A stretch of 64,000 nucleotides of DNA from Gloeotrichia echinulata CP02 (GTDB lineage: Bacteria; Cyanobacteriota; Cyanobacteriia; Cyanobacteriales; Nostocaceae), in contig CP051187.1 of NCBI GenBank assembly GCA_038087035.1, positions 496,001 through 560,000 on the forward strand. The letters are read 5' to 3'. Positions 8,136-17,643 of the stretch are shown piece by piece. Numbering within the stretch: position 1 is the stretch's first letter; every line of letters begins with the position of its first letter. Both the position numbers and the translations under genes were made by a program. The notes below the pieces were generated by a model. The model was not told the DNA's origin and searched no databases. It worked only from the letters and a program-made list of their open reading frames with translations.

Positions 8136-8270
8136 TACTTCTCTACGAACGCGAGTGCGTGTCGCAGACAGAGGCTACGCCAACGACTTAAGAGCGGGCG
8201 CCGAAGGCTACGCTCAGTACAAGTTTTGGATTTTAGATTTATTAAGCGAATAAATTCGGGGGCTTCAGAC
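7993..8270. repeat. Duplicated 97-bp dispersed repeat and IS-like hairpins
   Basis: A direct repeat at 7993-8091 and 8134-8228 (one base shorter) contains the Nostoc-type palindromic words CTACGCCAACG and GCGAGTGCGTG and ends CTCAGTACAAG. Between the copies, 8094-8112 forms the hairpin CCCCATGCAT-GA-ATGCAGGGG, nearly the same as the hairpin at one end of the insertion at 48077-48471. A second end-like hairpin (GCGAATAAATTCG) lies near 8246-8258. The stretch 8136-8400 has no gene. Confidence 0.7.
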
Positions 8271-8400
8271 CAGTTTAGATTTTAAATTTTGAATCTTCAA
8301 TTCCATTATTTAAAATCTAAAATCTAAAATTCGGTAAGCGTGGTCTATTGATTTTGACCAAGGCTGGGACATTCTACATCAAGCAAATATGATGTTCTGG

Positions 8401-8649
8401 TCAAGTTGGTACTAATTCACCTGGACGCAACTTTGACCACTTACCGGTTTCCCGCTGAAAGCTGAGACAACCGACCACATCCCATTCCATTTCAATCACA
8501 TCTTCTTTGGTGCGGATGTTCACGTTGATCGAAGGTTCGTTGGGATCGAAATCTGGTGCTTCGGTCAAGTGAGGCTGTTGGTGCTGTGCTTCTACGGCAT
8601 GGTAGGTTACACAGGTGTCTACATAGTGGCAGTTCACACAAATACACAT
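8401..8649 (-). CDS. ycf34: Ycf34 family protein
   Basis: 82 aa. Starts MCICVNCHYVDTCVTYHAVE and continues EAQHQQPHLTE, the signature of Ycf34, found in cyanobacteria and red-algal plastids. The conserved cysteines (C2, C4, C7, C13) with another at residue 61 (VVGCLSF) are consistent with the Fe-S cluster binding reported for Synechocystis Ycf34, where loss affects photosynthetic electron transport. Monocistronic; convergent with the CBS remnant. Confidence 0.92.
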   Translation of the reverse strand: MCICVNCHYVDTCVTYHAVEAQHQQPHLTEAPDFDPNEPSINVNIRTKEDVIEMEWDVVGCLSFQRETGKWSKLRPGELVPT

Positions 8650-8756
8650 AATAGAACCAACTCCAGAGGCCTTTATTATTAATGTAGCTTATGTTAACCT
8701 ATAATCCAAAATCTATCATGACGAATGATATCATGTTGGGTTGATCGCTTATAAAA

Positions 8757-8864
8757 TGTCATTGCAAGCGTAGCGAAGCAATCGCAAGGGACGGGATTGC
8801 TTCTGGAGCAGACGCTACGTGAACGCTTCTCTACGAGAGGCTACGCCAACGCTCGCAATGACAA
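8757..8864. repeat. Inverted-repeat element upstream of cca
   Basis: TGTCATTGCAAGCG at 8757-8770 and the near reverse complement CGCTCGCAATGACA at about 8851-8864 bracket shorter palindromic words (CTACGTGAACG, CTCTACGAGAGGCTACG). This is a common dispersed cyanobacterial repeat type. It fills most of the gap between ycf34 and cca. Confidence 0.7.
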
Positions 8865-8903
8865 GTATTTATCCGAACATGATATGAGGAATGACAACCG
8901 TTA

Positions 8904-10169
8904 ATGGATTTTCCTGCAGTTTCTATCTTCGCGCCCGAAACTTGGCCTTTTAGCCTAGAATTATTGCCACAACCTGCTTACATGGTAGGTGGTGCGGTTC
9001 GAGATGCGATTCTCAACAGAAGGCGCCAATATGTGGATCTCGATTTTGTGATTCCATCCAATGCGGTGAAGATAGCTAGAGCAATTGCTCAACATTACAA
9101 AGCTGGTTTTGTCTTACTCGATGCGGAACGACAAATAGCCCGTGTGGTCTTTCCTCACGCTACTGTTGATATTGCCCAGCAGGAAGGCTCTAGTTTAGAA
9201 ACTGACTTATATAGAAGAGATTTTACAGTCAATGCGATCGCCTATAATCCCCATACTCAAGAAATCATTGATCCTGTACAAGGCTATGCTGACTTACAAC
9301 AGCGGCTTTTGCGAATGGTCTCACCTGCCAACCTCAAAGCCGATCCTTTACGATTATTGCGGGCTTATCGTCAAGCAGCACAACTAGATTTTACCATTGA
9401 GCCAGCTACCCAAGCAACTATTCGTGATTTGGCTTCACATATCTGTGAAGTCGCAGCTGAAAGAGTGCGTGTAGAAATTGGTTATTTGCTAGCCAGTCCC
9501 CAAGGTACTCCTTGGCTGAAAACTGCTCTCGAAGATGGTTTACTGGCGCCGTTGTTCCAAAACGCCACCAACGACAGCTGCAAAAAAATCGCTGCAGTTG
9601 ATCAAGCTGCTTGCTTACTCCAAGAAACTTGGCAACAAATCGGGGAGCAACTGCAAACATCCGTCCGTGATACAGTTAAAACCACTTGGTTAGCTATTGC
9701 CAAACTTGCTTGTCTTGTTCATCCCAATCCCGAAGTAGCAGAAATAGAACTACAGAAATTAACCTATAGCCGTGCCGAGATTCGCTCTGTAACCACAGCC
9801 CTTAAACTGTTCCCGCTGGTTAAAAAACCTGATATGTCTATACGGGAACAGTTTTTTTTCTTTCAAGAAGCAGGATCTGCATTTTCTGCGATCGCAGCTT
9901 TGTCCTTAGCACATGATACCCTGGTAGAGGAGATTTGTGGCGATATGCTGCCTGGCAGCTACATACCCTTGATCTGCCGCTACCTAAACCCTGATGATCT
10001 GGTCGCTCATCCCACTCAGTTATTGAATGGGAGAGACCTTATCATAGCATTAAATATTTCCGCTTCGCCACTAGTCGGCAAAATATTGACCGAAATTGGT
10101 GTAGCACAAGCCGAGGCGAAAATTTCCACGACATCTGAGGCGATCGCTTTTGCGCGTCTGTTACTCTAG
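8904..10169 (+). CDS. cca: CCA tRNA nucleotidyltransferase (class II)
   Basis: 421 aa, cytosolic. Adds or repairs the 3' CCA (or its A) of tRNA. Motifs in order: MVGGAVRDAIL (about residues 27-37), the metal-binding DLDFV (about 45-49), RRDFTVNAIAY (about 104-114) and DPLRLLRAYRQAAQLDF (about 147-163). The long C-terminal helical body is less conserved and reads AHPTQLLNGRDLI late on. Length fits cyanobacterial enzymes. Sequence alone does not tell whether it is a full CCA- or an A-adding enzyme. Stands alone. Confidence 0.9.
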   Translation: MDFPAVSIFAPETWPFSLELLPQPAYMVGGAVRDAILNRRRQYVDLDFVIPSNAVKIARAIAQHYKAGFVLLDAERQIARVVFPHATVDIAQQEGSSLETDLYRRDFTVNAIAYNPHTQEIIDPVQGYADLQQRLLRMVSPANLKADPLRLLRAYRQAAQLDFTIEPATQATIRDLASHICEVAAERVRVEIGYLLASPQGTPWLKTALEDGLLAPLFQNATNDSCKKIAAVDQAACLLQETWQQIGEQLQTSVRDTVKTTWLAIAKLACLVHPNPEVAEIELQKLTYSRAEIRSVTTALKLFPLVKKPDMSIREQFFFFQEAGSAFSAIAALSLAHDTLVEEICGDMLPGSYIPLICRYLNPDDLVAHPTQLLNGRDLIIALNISASPLVGKILTEIGVAQAEAKISTTSEAIAFARLLL

Positions 10170-11175
10170 GCTGGTCATTGGTCATTAGACCTGCTAATAT
10201 CAGGTTCGTCTAATTAGTTACGATAAAAACTTGGGAGCAAAAGATAGGACGATAAATCGCTAGACATTACAGACATAGCGGATATTTTTGGTCATGTCTA
10301 ATTAGAACTTTTTGCTGTATTTGTGCTACAATGAATAAAGACGAGTAGCATGGCTCCGTCTTTTGACACAAGCAGACCATAGCTAAGAAAGTTATAAATT
10401 GCTTGCACGGGAAAGTCAGACATATGCCGTAGGCGAGTTGTTGTTGCGTTCTCGGTGTCGCAAACAAACAGATAAAAAGAGCCTTAAGTTTGCTTAAGGC
10501 AATGTGGGATACCACCTTCACTGACTTTGTTGGTGATGTTATACTTAGATGTTCAAGATATCTCTGATGTCAGAAAATGTCTCGGTTAAAAGTATCAGAC
10601 TTCTTCCCTACGGGACGCACTCGCGTTTGCTCTTTCCCTACGGGACGCTGCGCGAACGCGGAGCGTCTACGTAGAGAATGCGTGAGCTTTTATAATAACT
10701 GTTTACCCGAACATGATATAACTCCCAACTCCTAACTCATTACTCATTACTCATTACTCCCAACTCCTAACTCATTACTCCCAACTCCTAACTCATTACT
10801 CCCAACTCCTAACTCATTACTCATTACTCATTACTCATTACTCATTACTCATTACTCATTACTCATTACTCATTACTCATTACTCATTACTCATTACTCA
10901 TTACTCATTACTCATTACTCCTAACTCCTAACTCATTACTCATTACTCCTAACTCCTAACTCATTACTCATTACTCCCTACTCCTTACTCCTTACTCCTA
11001 ACTCCTAACTCATTACTCATTACTCATTACTCATTACTCATTACTCATTACTCCTAACTCCTAACTCATTACTCCCTACTCCTTACTCATTACTCCTAAC
11101 TCATTACTCATTACTCCCTACTCCTTACTCCTAACTCATTACTCATTACTCCCAACTCCCAACTCCTAACTCAGA
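10170..11175. repeat. Gene-free stretch with a ~450-bp heptamer array
   Basis: From about 10724 to 11172 the DNA is an unbroken array of 7-bp units, mainly TCATTAC with blocks of TCCTAAC, TCCCAAC, TCCTTAC and TCCCTAC; the variants occur in runs, as expected from slippage and block duplication. Before it, 10598-10680 is a cluster of palindromic words (CCCTACGGGACGC, CTGCGCGAACGCGGAGCG). A minus-strand frame of 84 codons at 10267-10521 has no recognisable features and I do not call it a gene. The array stops four bases before the tamB stop codon. Confidence 0.9.
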
Positions 11176-14100
11176 TCAAAACCGTCTTTCATACTCAATG
11201 ACGGTACGACTGTCATCGAAGAAATTTGTGGAAGCACGAAGACGCACTCGGTCGTTAATCCGGTAATTGATACCCCATTGAAAGGGGTCATTGGCTGTTA
11301 AAATTTTGATGGTGGAAATCGAAAACTTGGTAGAAATATCCACCCCTGCCTCTAAAGCTAATTCTACAGTGGAATTGCTTCTGCCTGCTTCGGGTCTCTT
11401 TGAGAGGATGGTGGGAAATACCCGCAGTTCACTTAAGCCAAAGGCGTTACCAATCAGGTTAAAAGCGCCCTGAAAGTTGTTGAATACAGCAGAACCGGCA
11501 ATATTAATTAGTCCCAAGGTGCTGTCACCACGTCCTTGGGTATCGACAAACCCACCTCCTAAAAGTGCGACGATTTCTGTTTCGCTGCGTGATGGAGAGC
11601 TGGTTAATTGGAGATTTTCGTTGATTTTGCTGGCTGGACCGTTGATACTAGCTTCGACGCGAATGGTCTCTAAGGCTGCTAATCCTCCTGTGGAATTTAG
11701 TTTATTGATGTCATTGGTCTGGATTCCGTCGAGTACCTTAGCAAATAGCCGAATATCTAAATTTGGGTCACGGGGTTGATTTTTGTTAAAAGTTGCGGTT
11801 TGTTGATAGCCACGAGCTAGGTTAAATTGGGTAGTAAATAAGTTGACTCCACCACTTTCTAGCCTGATCGTACCATCGGGTGTTGGGTCACTCACCGCAC
11901 CGTTGACCATGAGACTACCTTTGGCTTGGAACTTCAGAATTGGTGGACGGGTAATTTCGACATTGTTCCCTAACTCCAACTCTAAATCCTTAAATGTGGT
12001 GATGGAATTGCTGACTGCTATCTTATCAGTCAGGCTAAAACTGTTAGTTGCGGCCTTTTTAGTTGAAGCAGACTCTGCTAGCAATACCTGACCATCAAAT
12101 AACTGTACCTTACCACCAATTCGTGGTTGTAGGGCTGAACCTGTAATTTGCAAATTACCGCTGGCGCCCCCTTGATACAGTCCCTTGAGATTCAACGTTA
12201 ACTTATCGAGGTTGACGGTAAGGGGATTGTCAATTGTCGTATCCTGGGTGTCGGCGATGGGAATTTGTCCAGTGGCTTCTACTTTACCTTGGCTAAACTT
12301 ACCCTGGAGATTTTCTACTGAGATCCGGTCAAAATCAAATGTTGCTTTACCTGTGACATCGGTCAGCTTTCCTGGCAAAGCAATGGCTGAAAATATGGCA
12401 TTATTGAGAGTGGCAATGCCATTGACTATTGGGTTTTGCATCGTTCCCCGGATTTCGAGGTTGACTTCTCCTTTTCCCTGTTCATAGGCTACCTGATTAG
12501 TGAACAAGTTTAACAGGGTCAATCCTTCATCTTTGACTTTGACCTCTAGACTGATTTCATTATTTTCTGGTATCTTCGAGAGCAAGGGGATGTAACCGCG
12601 AAGGTTTACCGGTTCTGTACCCTTAACTACAACATTGCTATTAAAGCCCAAGCGTCCATTGTTATAGTCGAAACTGGCTGTAGCTGATTCTATTTTCTTC
12701 TGATTGATTGCACCGTCGTTGATTTGCAATACCCCTTTGGCTTGGGGATTGTCTTGGCTACCTGCTAAACCTGCTGTCGCGTTCAGATTACCGGTGACAC
12801 CAACTGGTAGCTTGACAAAATTGTTCAATAGTTCTATTGGTAAATTATTGATCTCTAATGTAGCAGATTGGTCTTGACCACCAATATTACCTTTGAAGGC
12901 GAGGAGTTTTTGACCAGATTCGATTCGTAAAGGTCGCAACGTCAAAATGCTGTTTTCAAAGCTACCTTCGGCAATTATTCTATCAGCGCTATAAAAACGA
13001 TTGAGTTGATTCTGTTCGTCCTGCTTCCCCCAACTCCAGTTTTGACCATTTAAATTAAACTGTAGCGCGAGTCCTTTGGGTGTGCTTGTATTTACACCAA
13101 CTTCGCCGCTGAAGGTTCCTTTTAAGTCGGCTAACTCTGGTAGTGGATGTGCTTGAAGTCGCTGTTCTTGCTGTCGTGCAAAGAGGTCATCAACTTGAGA
13201 AAACCGTTCAATTTGAGTTAATAACGGCTGATTTGGCAATCCTTGTTGGTTAGTAGCCAAATCAGCCGCTTTCCCGTAAGTTGGTGTTGCCAAGCCATTG
13301 CGGACATCCTGGATTTCAAATAGCTGTAATGCTGTTAAAATATTTTGGATATTACCCTGATTGATGTTGAGTTTGCCCTGTACTTGGGGGACTTTGGTGG
13401 AAGTATTGACATTACCCACAAAGCCGTAGCGACTTTGGTCTATGACAAATTCGCTATTTGTAATTGTGGCTTTACCCTGGTTGTAGCCAAACTGAGCAAT
13501 TAAACTATCGCCTGTGATGCGACCAATTCGCGGTTTAGCGATCGCAATATTTCCACTTGTGGCGAATGTCTGCTGATTAATCTGCAAATCTCCATTTAAC
13601 AACCCAGCTAGCGGTGCATTACCCAAGCGGGTGTTAGCAGGTGGAGTCAAATTCAACACCTTTAAGGGAAAGTTTTCTAGTTTCAAGGACAAATTATCCC
13701 CTTGAGTTTGACCGGTAGCCAATGCTTGTTGCCACTTTACCAGGAAAGCATTGGGGCGATTTTTGGCATCGAGGTTAAAAGCCAGACGATCGCTTTTTCC
13801 GGCTACGTCTAGATTTACACCTCTTCCAGCCAATGACTGGATATTTCCACTTAACACAGACTCAAAAGCAAAGTCCTGTACTGCCAAATTCCGCAACCGC
13901 AGTTGACCTTGTATGTTTGGCAATGGTAACTTACCTGTGATTTTACCGTTAAAATCGGCTAATCCTGCCAGATTTACTGTATTAGGCAGCTTAAACGGTA
14001 ACTGTTGGATGTTGTAATTTTGAGCTTGAACTTGCAGATTTAATTCGCTAATTTCTGGTATACCAGAGCTTTGAGCATTGACAGATATATCACCACTAGC

Positions 14101-16605
14101 AATTAAATCTGGGGAAGTTGCCCGTTCAACTAGCAGACGTTGACCATTCCAGGCGATCGCCGCTTTCATGGGTTGTTGAATAACAGAAATACCTTGAGAC
14201 AATTGTACCTGACCGGTGGCACGCATATCAGCTAATTTTGTCGATTCCACAGTTCCTGCCACTTGCAGTTTACCACCGAACTGACCGCGCAACTGCTGAT
14301 TTAACTGATTTAATTCTACACCTGCAGCATCAAAGTCGGCCTGATAGCGACCATTTGCCAGTTTAATATTTGAGGCTGTAATTGTCCCACCAGCAACATT
14401 CAATCGTGCAAGTCCTGTAGCTTGGATCGCTTGGGGTTTCAAAGACTCCACAGCACCCGCAACTTGGAAATCACCACCTAAGCGACCGTGAAACTGTCGA
14501 GGTACCTTTGCCAATTCTTGCACAGCCAGGTTATTTGCCCGGACTTGGGCTTGATATACACCATCAGCTAATTTAATATTGGCAGCGGTGACGCTACCAC
14601 CAGCGACACTCAGACGAGCTTCACCAGTACCACTGAGAGTTTTCAGACTAAAATCTCTATTACCTGCGATTTGAAACGTCCCAGCCATTGGACCTGCCAA
14701 AGCCTGGGGAGAATTTGGGAATAACTGTCCTAAGTGTACACCATTGGCGACTAGTTGGGCTGCAAAGCTTTGGTCTTGCAGCTGGAGATCAGCAATTGCT
14801 ATTCTACCCCCAGCAATTTGCACTCCTGCGCCTTCAGTGCGAATTTTCGCAACTTTAAATGGTGTTGTCGTCCCAGCAACGATAAAACGACCATTCAAAT
14901 TTGCTCCTGCTAAAGAGACATTTTGCAGTTGATTTTGCTTGACAAAAGGTGCCAATTGTACACCAGAGGCTTGGGCGACAGCTTGCCAAGCTTGATTGAC
15001 ATAACTCCCAGATGCTTGGACAGTACCACCGCCGACATTGACAGCGACATTGCCAAAAGAGACACTGCGGTCTGGGGCGATCGCCATTTCACCACTGGCG
15101 GGGTAAGTTGCGCCGGGGGCTTGCCATTGCACCACCGTCTGCACCTGACTAGGAACTCCAGTTAATTGCCCTGTTGCTGAGACAGTACCGATTTTAAATG
15201 TGGGTGTGGCGTCATAAACTTTGGCGATCGCATCCCCTGGAACATTCTTTGCTGTAAAATTAAAATCCAGGCGGGGCGTCTGACTAAGTTTAATTGTCCC
15301 AGCCGCTGTCACCTCACCCCCTAATGTGCCTATGCCTTGAATATCTTTGAGGGTAATGAGGGAATTACTGGTAGATAACTCAAACTTACTACTAACAGTT
15401 TTCAAATCAACTTTATCAATCCGGGCAGGTTTGATGCTGGCAACTGTGCCGGAGAGAATCGGTTGAGTCAGCGAACCGGTAATCTGTAAGTCGGCTTTTA
15501 CTTCCCCAGTTGCAGTCCAAGGCAGTTTCACCTTGAGAGTTTCTAACGCTGTGGGAACTGTTACCCGATTAATTCGCCCTGCCAACTTAAAACCAGTCTG
15601 GCTATCTATGATGCCCTTAGCCAATACAGGAATCTTACCATAATTGGTAGCAATATTCTCTAACTGGATGACCAAGCCCTGAAAATTGAGATTCCCTTGG
15701 GTATTGCTCAATAATTGTGGTACACGGGGAATTTGAAGTGTTACCCCTTGCGCTGTCGCGCTACCAAACAATAAAGCTGGCTGCTGGTTTACCAGTTTGA
15801 TTTGTAAATCGCCATTGACTCTACCCGCCTGTAAATTTACTGGTAATTTAATCAGGCGGGTGATATGAGATGCTGGCAAATTTTGCGCTTTTAGCTGTAA
15901 ATTCCAAGAGTTTGCCTGGATGCGCGTGTCTCCTTGAATAGAAATATTACCACCACTATCTCCCTGACCTGCCACGTCAAATTTAATTAGATGGTTATTT
16001 TCCAGGAGTTGCGCGACGCCCTTAAATTGGGAAAAAGTGATGGGGGGGTTAGGAGTGGGGAGTGGTTGTGAGGTTTTTGCGGAAAATGGTAATAAAGCCA
16101 CCTTGGCATTACGAAACCGCAGATGATCCAAATCGGTTTTAATTGGACCATCTTTTCCTGGGGGGGCGATAGTAGTAGTCACCCAGCGTCCTTGATCATC
16201 CTGTTCAATGTAAATATCGGGATTGACTAAGGTAACATCTAGCTTTAATCGACGGTTCAAGATTAACCGTAACGGGTCAAAACCCACCTCCACAGCCTCC
16301 ATTGTCACCCGGTCTGGATCTGTCGCTGTAGCGGGAATCGAAGACGCCGCAAACCTGATACCCGTCAAAGAAAATTGTGTGACTTCTCCCAATTTTACTG
16401 GACGGTTGAGTGTACTAGTAAGATTTCCTGCAGCTAACGGCGTTAACTCTTTTTGAATGAAAGTCCACAATCGCCAAGTAACACCGACAACTCCCAGCAG
16501 TAAAACTCCACCCAAGAAAATACCACCGCGACTCAAAATCATTAACCACAAACGCTTACGGGTGACTGGCTGGGAGTGATGATCTCGATTGCTAGAGTTA
16601 ATCAT
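11176..16605 (-). CDS. tamB: TamB-like translocation/assembly module protein
   Basis: 1809 aa. One N-terminal membrane anchor (about residues 19-47, LWLMILSRGGIFLGGVLLLG), then a very long beta-rich periplasmic region made of repeated short strands with many ASGxV and AGT segments, ending in a TamB/DUF490 domain (about 1400-1809, closing VRLRASTNFFDDSRTVIEYERRF in part). TamB/AsmA-type proteins bridge the periplasm and serve outer-membrane protein insertion or lipid transfer; the cyanobacterial and plastid (Tic236) relatives are of similar or greater length. No Omp85 partner is adjacent. The stop codon abuts the heptamer array. Confidence 0.88.
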   Translation of the reverse strand: MINSSNRDHHSQPVTRKRLWLMILSRGGIFLGGVLLLGVVGVTWRLWTFIQKELTPLAAGNLTSTLNRPVKLGEVTQFSLTGIRFAASSIPATATDPDRVTMEAVEVGFDPLRLILNRRLKLDVTLVNPDIYIEQDDQGRWVTTTIAPPGKDGPIKTDLDHLRFRNAKVALLPFSAKTSQPLPTPNPPITFSQFKGVAQLLENNHLIKFDVAGQGDSGGNISIQGDTRIQANSWNLQLKAQNLPASHITRLIKLPVNLQAGRVNGDLQIKLVNQQPALLFGSATAQGVTLQIPRVPQLLSNTQGNLNFQGLVIQLENIATNYGKIPVLAKGIIDSQTGFKLAGRINRVTVPTALETLKVKLPWTATGEVKADLQITGSLTQPILSGTVASIKPARIDKVDLKTVSSKFELSTSNSLITLKDIQGIGTLGGEVTAAGTIKLSQTPRLDFNFTAKNVPGDAIAKVYDATPTFKIGTVSATGQLTGVPSQVQTVVQWQAPGATYPASGEMAIAPDRSVSFGNVAVNVGGGTVQASGSYVNQAWQAVAQASGVQLAPFVKQNQLQNVSLAGANLNGRFIVAGTTTPFKVAKIRTEGAGVQIAGGRIAIADLQLQDQSFAAQLVANGVHLGQLFPNSPQALAGPMAGTFQIAGNRDFSLKTLSGTGEARLSVAGGSVTAANIKLADGVYQAQVRANNLAVQELAKVPRQFHGRLGGDFQVAGAVESLKPQAIQATGLARLNVAGGTITASNIKLANGRYQADFDAAGVELNQLNQQLRGQFGGKLQVAGTVESTKLADMRATGQVQLSQGISVIQQPMKAAIAWNGQRLLVERATSPDLIASGDISVNAQSSGIPEISELNLQVQAQNYNIQQLPFKLPNTVNLAGLADFNGKITGKLPLPNIQGQLRLRNLAVQDFAFESVLSGNIQSLAGRGVNLDVAGKSDRLAFNLDAKNRPNAFLVKWQQALATGQTQGDNLSLKLENFPLKVLNLTPPANTRLGNAPLAGLLNGDLQINQQTFATSGNIAIAKPRIGRITGDSLIAQFGYNQGKATITNSEFVIDQSRYGFVGNVNTSTKVPQVQGKLNINQGNIQNILTALQLFEIQDVRNGLATPTYGKAADLATNQQGLPNQPLLTQIERFSQVDDLFARQQEQRLQAHPLPELADLKGTFSGEVGVNTSTPKGLALQFNLNGQNWSWGKQDEQNQLNRFYSADRIIAEGSFENSILTLRPLRIESGQKLLAFKGNIGGQDQSATLEINNLPIELLNNFVKLPVGVTGNLNATAGLAGSQDNPQAKGVLQINDGAINQKKIESATASFDYNNGRLGFNSNVVVKGTEPVNLRGYIPLLSKIPENNEISLEVKVKDEGLTLLNLFTNQVAYEQGKGEVNLEIRGTMQNPIVNGIATLNNAIFSAIALPGKLTDVTGKATFDFDRISVENLQGKFSQGKVEATGQIPIADTQDTTIDNPLTVNLDKLTLNLKGLYQGGASGNLQITGSALQPRIGGKVQLFDGQVLLAESASTKKAATNSFSLTDKIAVSNSITTFKDLELELGNNVEITRPPILKFQAKGSLMVNGAVSDPTPDGTIRLESGGVNLFTTQFNLARGYQQTATFNKNQPRDPNLDIRLFAKVLDGIQTNDINKLNSTGGLAALETIRVEASINGPASKINENLQLTSSPSRSETEIVALLGGGFVDTQGRGDSTLGLINIAGSAVFNNFQGAFNLIGNAFGLSELRVFPTILSKRPEAGRSNSTVELALEAGVDISTKFSISTIKILTANDPFQWGINYRINDRVRLRASTNFFDDSRTVIEYERRF

Positions 16606-17016
16606 TGGCTTTCACTGTTTACTTGACAAATGTATCTGGCACACTGTTAGTGGTAACTGGCACAATATTTACGCGGTCTTTTCCAGGATACGTCATTGAT
16701 TTCGCTTTACCTGACGGTTGTTGTCATTGGTCATTGGTCTAACTGCTCACTCTTGACTCTTGACCCTTGACCCTTGACCCTTGACTCTTGACCCTTGACT
16801 CTTGACCCTTGACACTTGACCCTTGACCCTTGACCCTTGACCCTTGACTCTTGACTCTTGACCCTTGACTCTTGACTTTTTACCCAATTCCATATATATG
16901 CTCAATAATATTGGCATTGTCAGGAAAATTTGAATAAAGTGAAATTTGATGCTGTGACTTGGACAGAGACACAACCTAGAACTTTAATATGAATAGACCT
17001 GAGAAAAAAAGGACAG
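16606..17016. repeat. Intergenic heptamer array (TTGACYC)
   Basis: Between tamB and the DUF3110 gene, which are divergent. From about 16748 to 16876 units of TTGACCC and TTGACTC alternate in irregular order. Any promoters for the two flanking genes must lie in this 410-bp gap, so the array separates or is part of the control region. An open frame through it (SRVKGQ repeats) is not a gene. Confidence 0.85.
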
Positions 17017-17445
17017 ATGATTACACCCATGCGTGTTTTTGTGTTAATTTTTAATGCTCGCACCGAAAATGAGGGTATTCACTCAATTCGGGAGGGCAAT
17101 CGTAATAAAATTCTGATGTTTGAGTCAGAAGACGACGCCACGCGCTATGCGCTAATGTTAGAAGCTCAAGATTTCCGCAGCCCGACCGTAGAGGCGATGG
17201 ATGCTGAGGAAATCAAGGAATTTTGTGAAAGTGCGGGCTATCACTGGGAAATTGTCCCACAACAGAGCGATAAAGTGATCACTCCCCCAGAGCTGAACGT
17301 GGAACAAACCGACTGGCAAGCAAATGCCTCGAAGGAGGATACTAGTAAGGATACCTCCCAGCCGAACCAAGCAACCCCAGCCCCATCGGAATTGTCTAAT
17401 TCTGAATTAGACAAGATTCGTCGCCAACTGGAAGGATTATTTTGA
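17017..17445 (+). CDS. DUF3110 domain protein
   Basis: 142 aa, function unknown. The N-terminal 85 residues match the cyanobacterial DUF3110 pattern: VFVLIFNARTENEGIHSI followed by a block on FESEDDATRYALMLEAQDF. The rest is a Ser/Thr/Pro/Asp-rich linker ending in a short helix (LDKIRRQLEGLF). The ATG at 17017 has AGGA eight bases upstream; a second ATG at 17029 starts nearer the domain. The TGA stop lies in the TTGA end of a solo IS605-type right end (17442), so the insertion may have set the C-terminus. Confidence 0.8.
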   Translation: MITPMRVFVLIFNARTENEGIHSIREGNRNKILMFESEDDATRYALMLEAQDFRSPTVEAMDAEEIKEFCESAGYHWEIVPQQSDKVITPPELNVEQTDWQANASKEDTSKDTSQPNQATPAPSELSNSELDKIRRQLEGLF

Positions 17446-17532
17446 CATACTCCCCGCCCTAAAAGGGCGGAGATTCTGGAGTCAAACAGCAATTGCTGGC
17501 TGGCGCCAGTCTAACATTACCTAATCCAATGG
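17442..17532 (-). mobile_element. Solo right end of the TnpB element
   Basis: About 90 bp nearly identical to 1758-1850: the TTGACATACTCCCCGCCC end, the terminal hairpin, then GGAGTCAAACAGCAATTGCTG and the CTGGC/GCCAG stem. Similarity stops after CCAATGG. No tnpB and no left end follow. This is either a deletion remnant or a kept omega-RNA unit. Confidence 0.8.
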
Positions 17533-17540
17533 GTAATTTG

Positions 17541-17640
17541 TCATTAGTCATTAGTCATTAGTCATTAGTCATTAGTCACTGACAATTGACAAATGACAAA
17601 TGACCGACAAGCGGCGGTATAAATGACATAGGACAAAGGA
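17541..17640. repeat. Heptamer array leading into murQ
   Basis: Units TTAGTCA (17541-17580) turn into CAAATGACAAATGAC-type units; the last one supplies the murQ ATG (ACAAATGACAAAT at 17640-17652). Confidence 0.8.
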
Positions 17641-17643
17641 CAA

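Noticed and set aside
10267..10521. Minus-strand frame of 84 codons as a gene
   Set aside because: No recognisable motif or ribosome binding site, and it lies in a repeat-rich gap; could be a decayed gene but cannot be supported.
10724..11172. CRISPR or satellite origin of replication
   Set aside because: 7-bp heptamers without spacers; no DnaA boxes or replication gene nearby.
16747..16974. Minus-strand frame with SRVKGQ repeats
   Set aside because: It is a translation of the TTGACYC heptamer array; no protein-like sequence outside the repeat.
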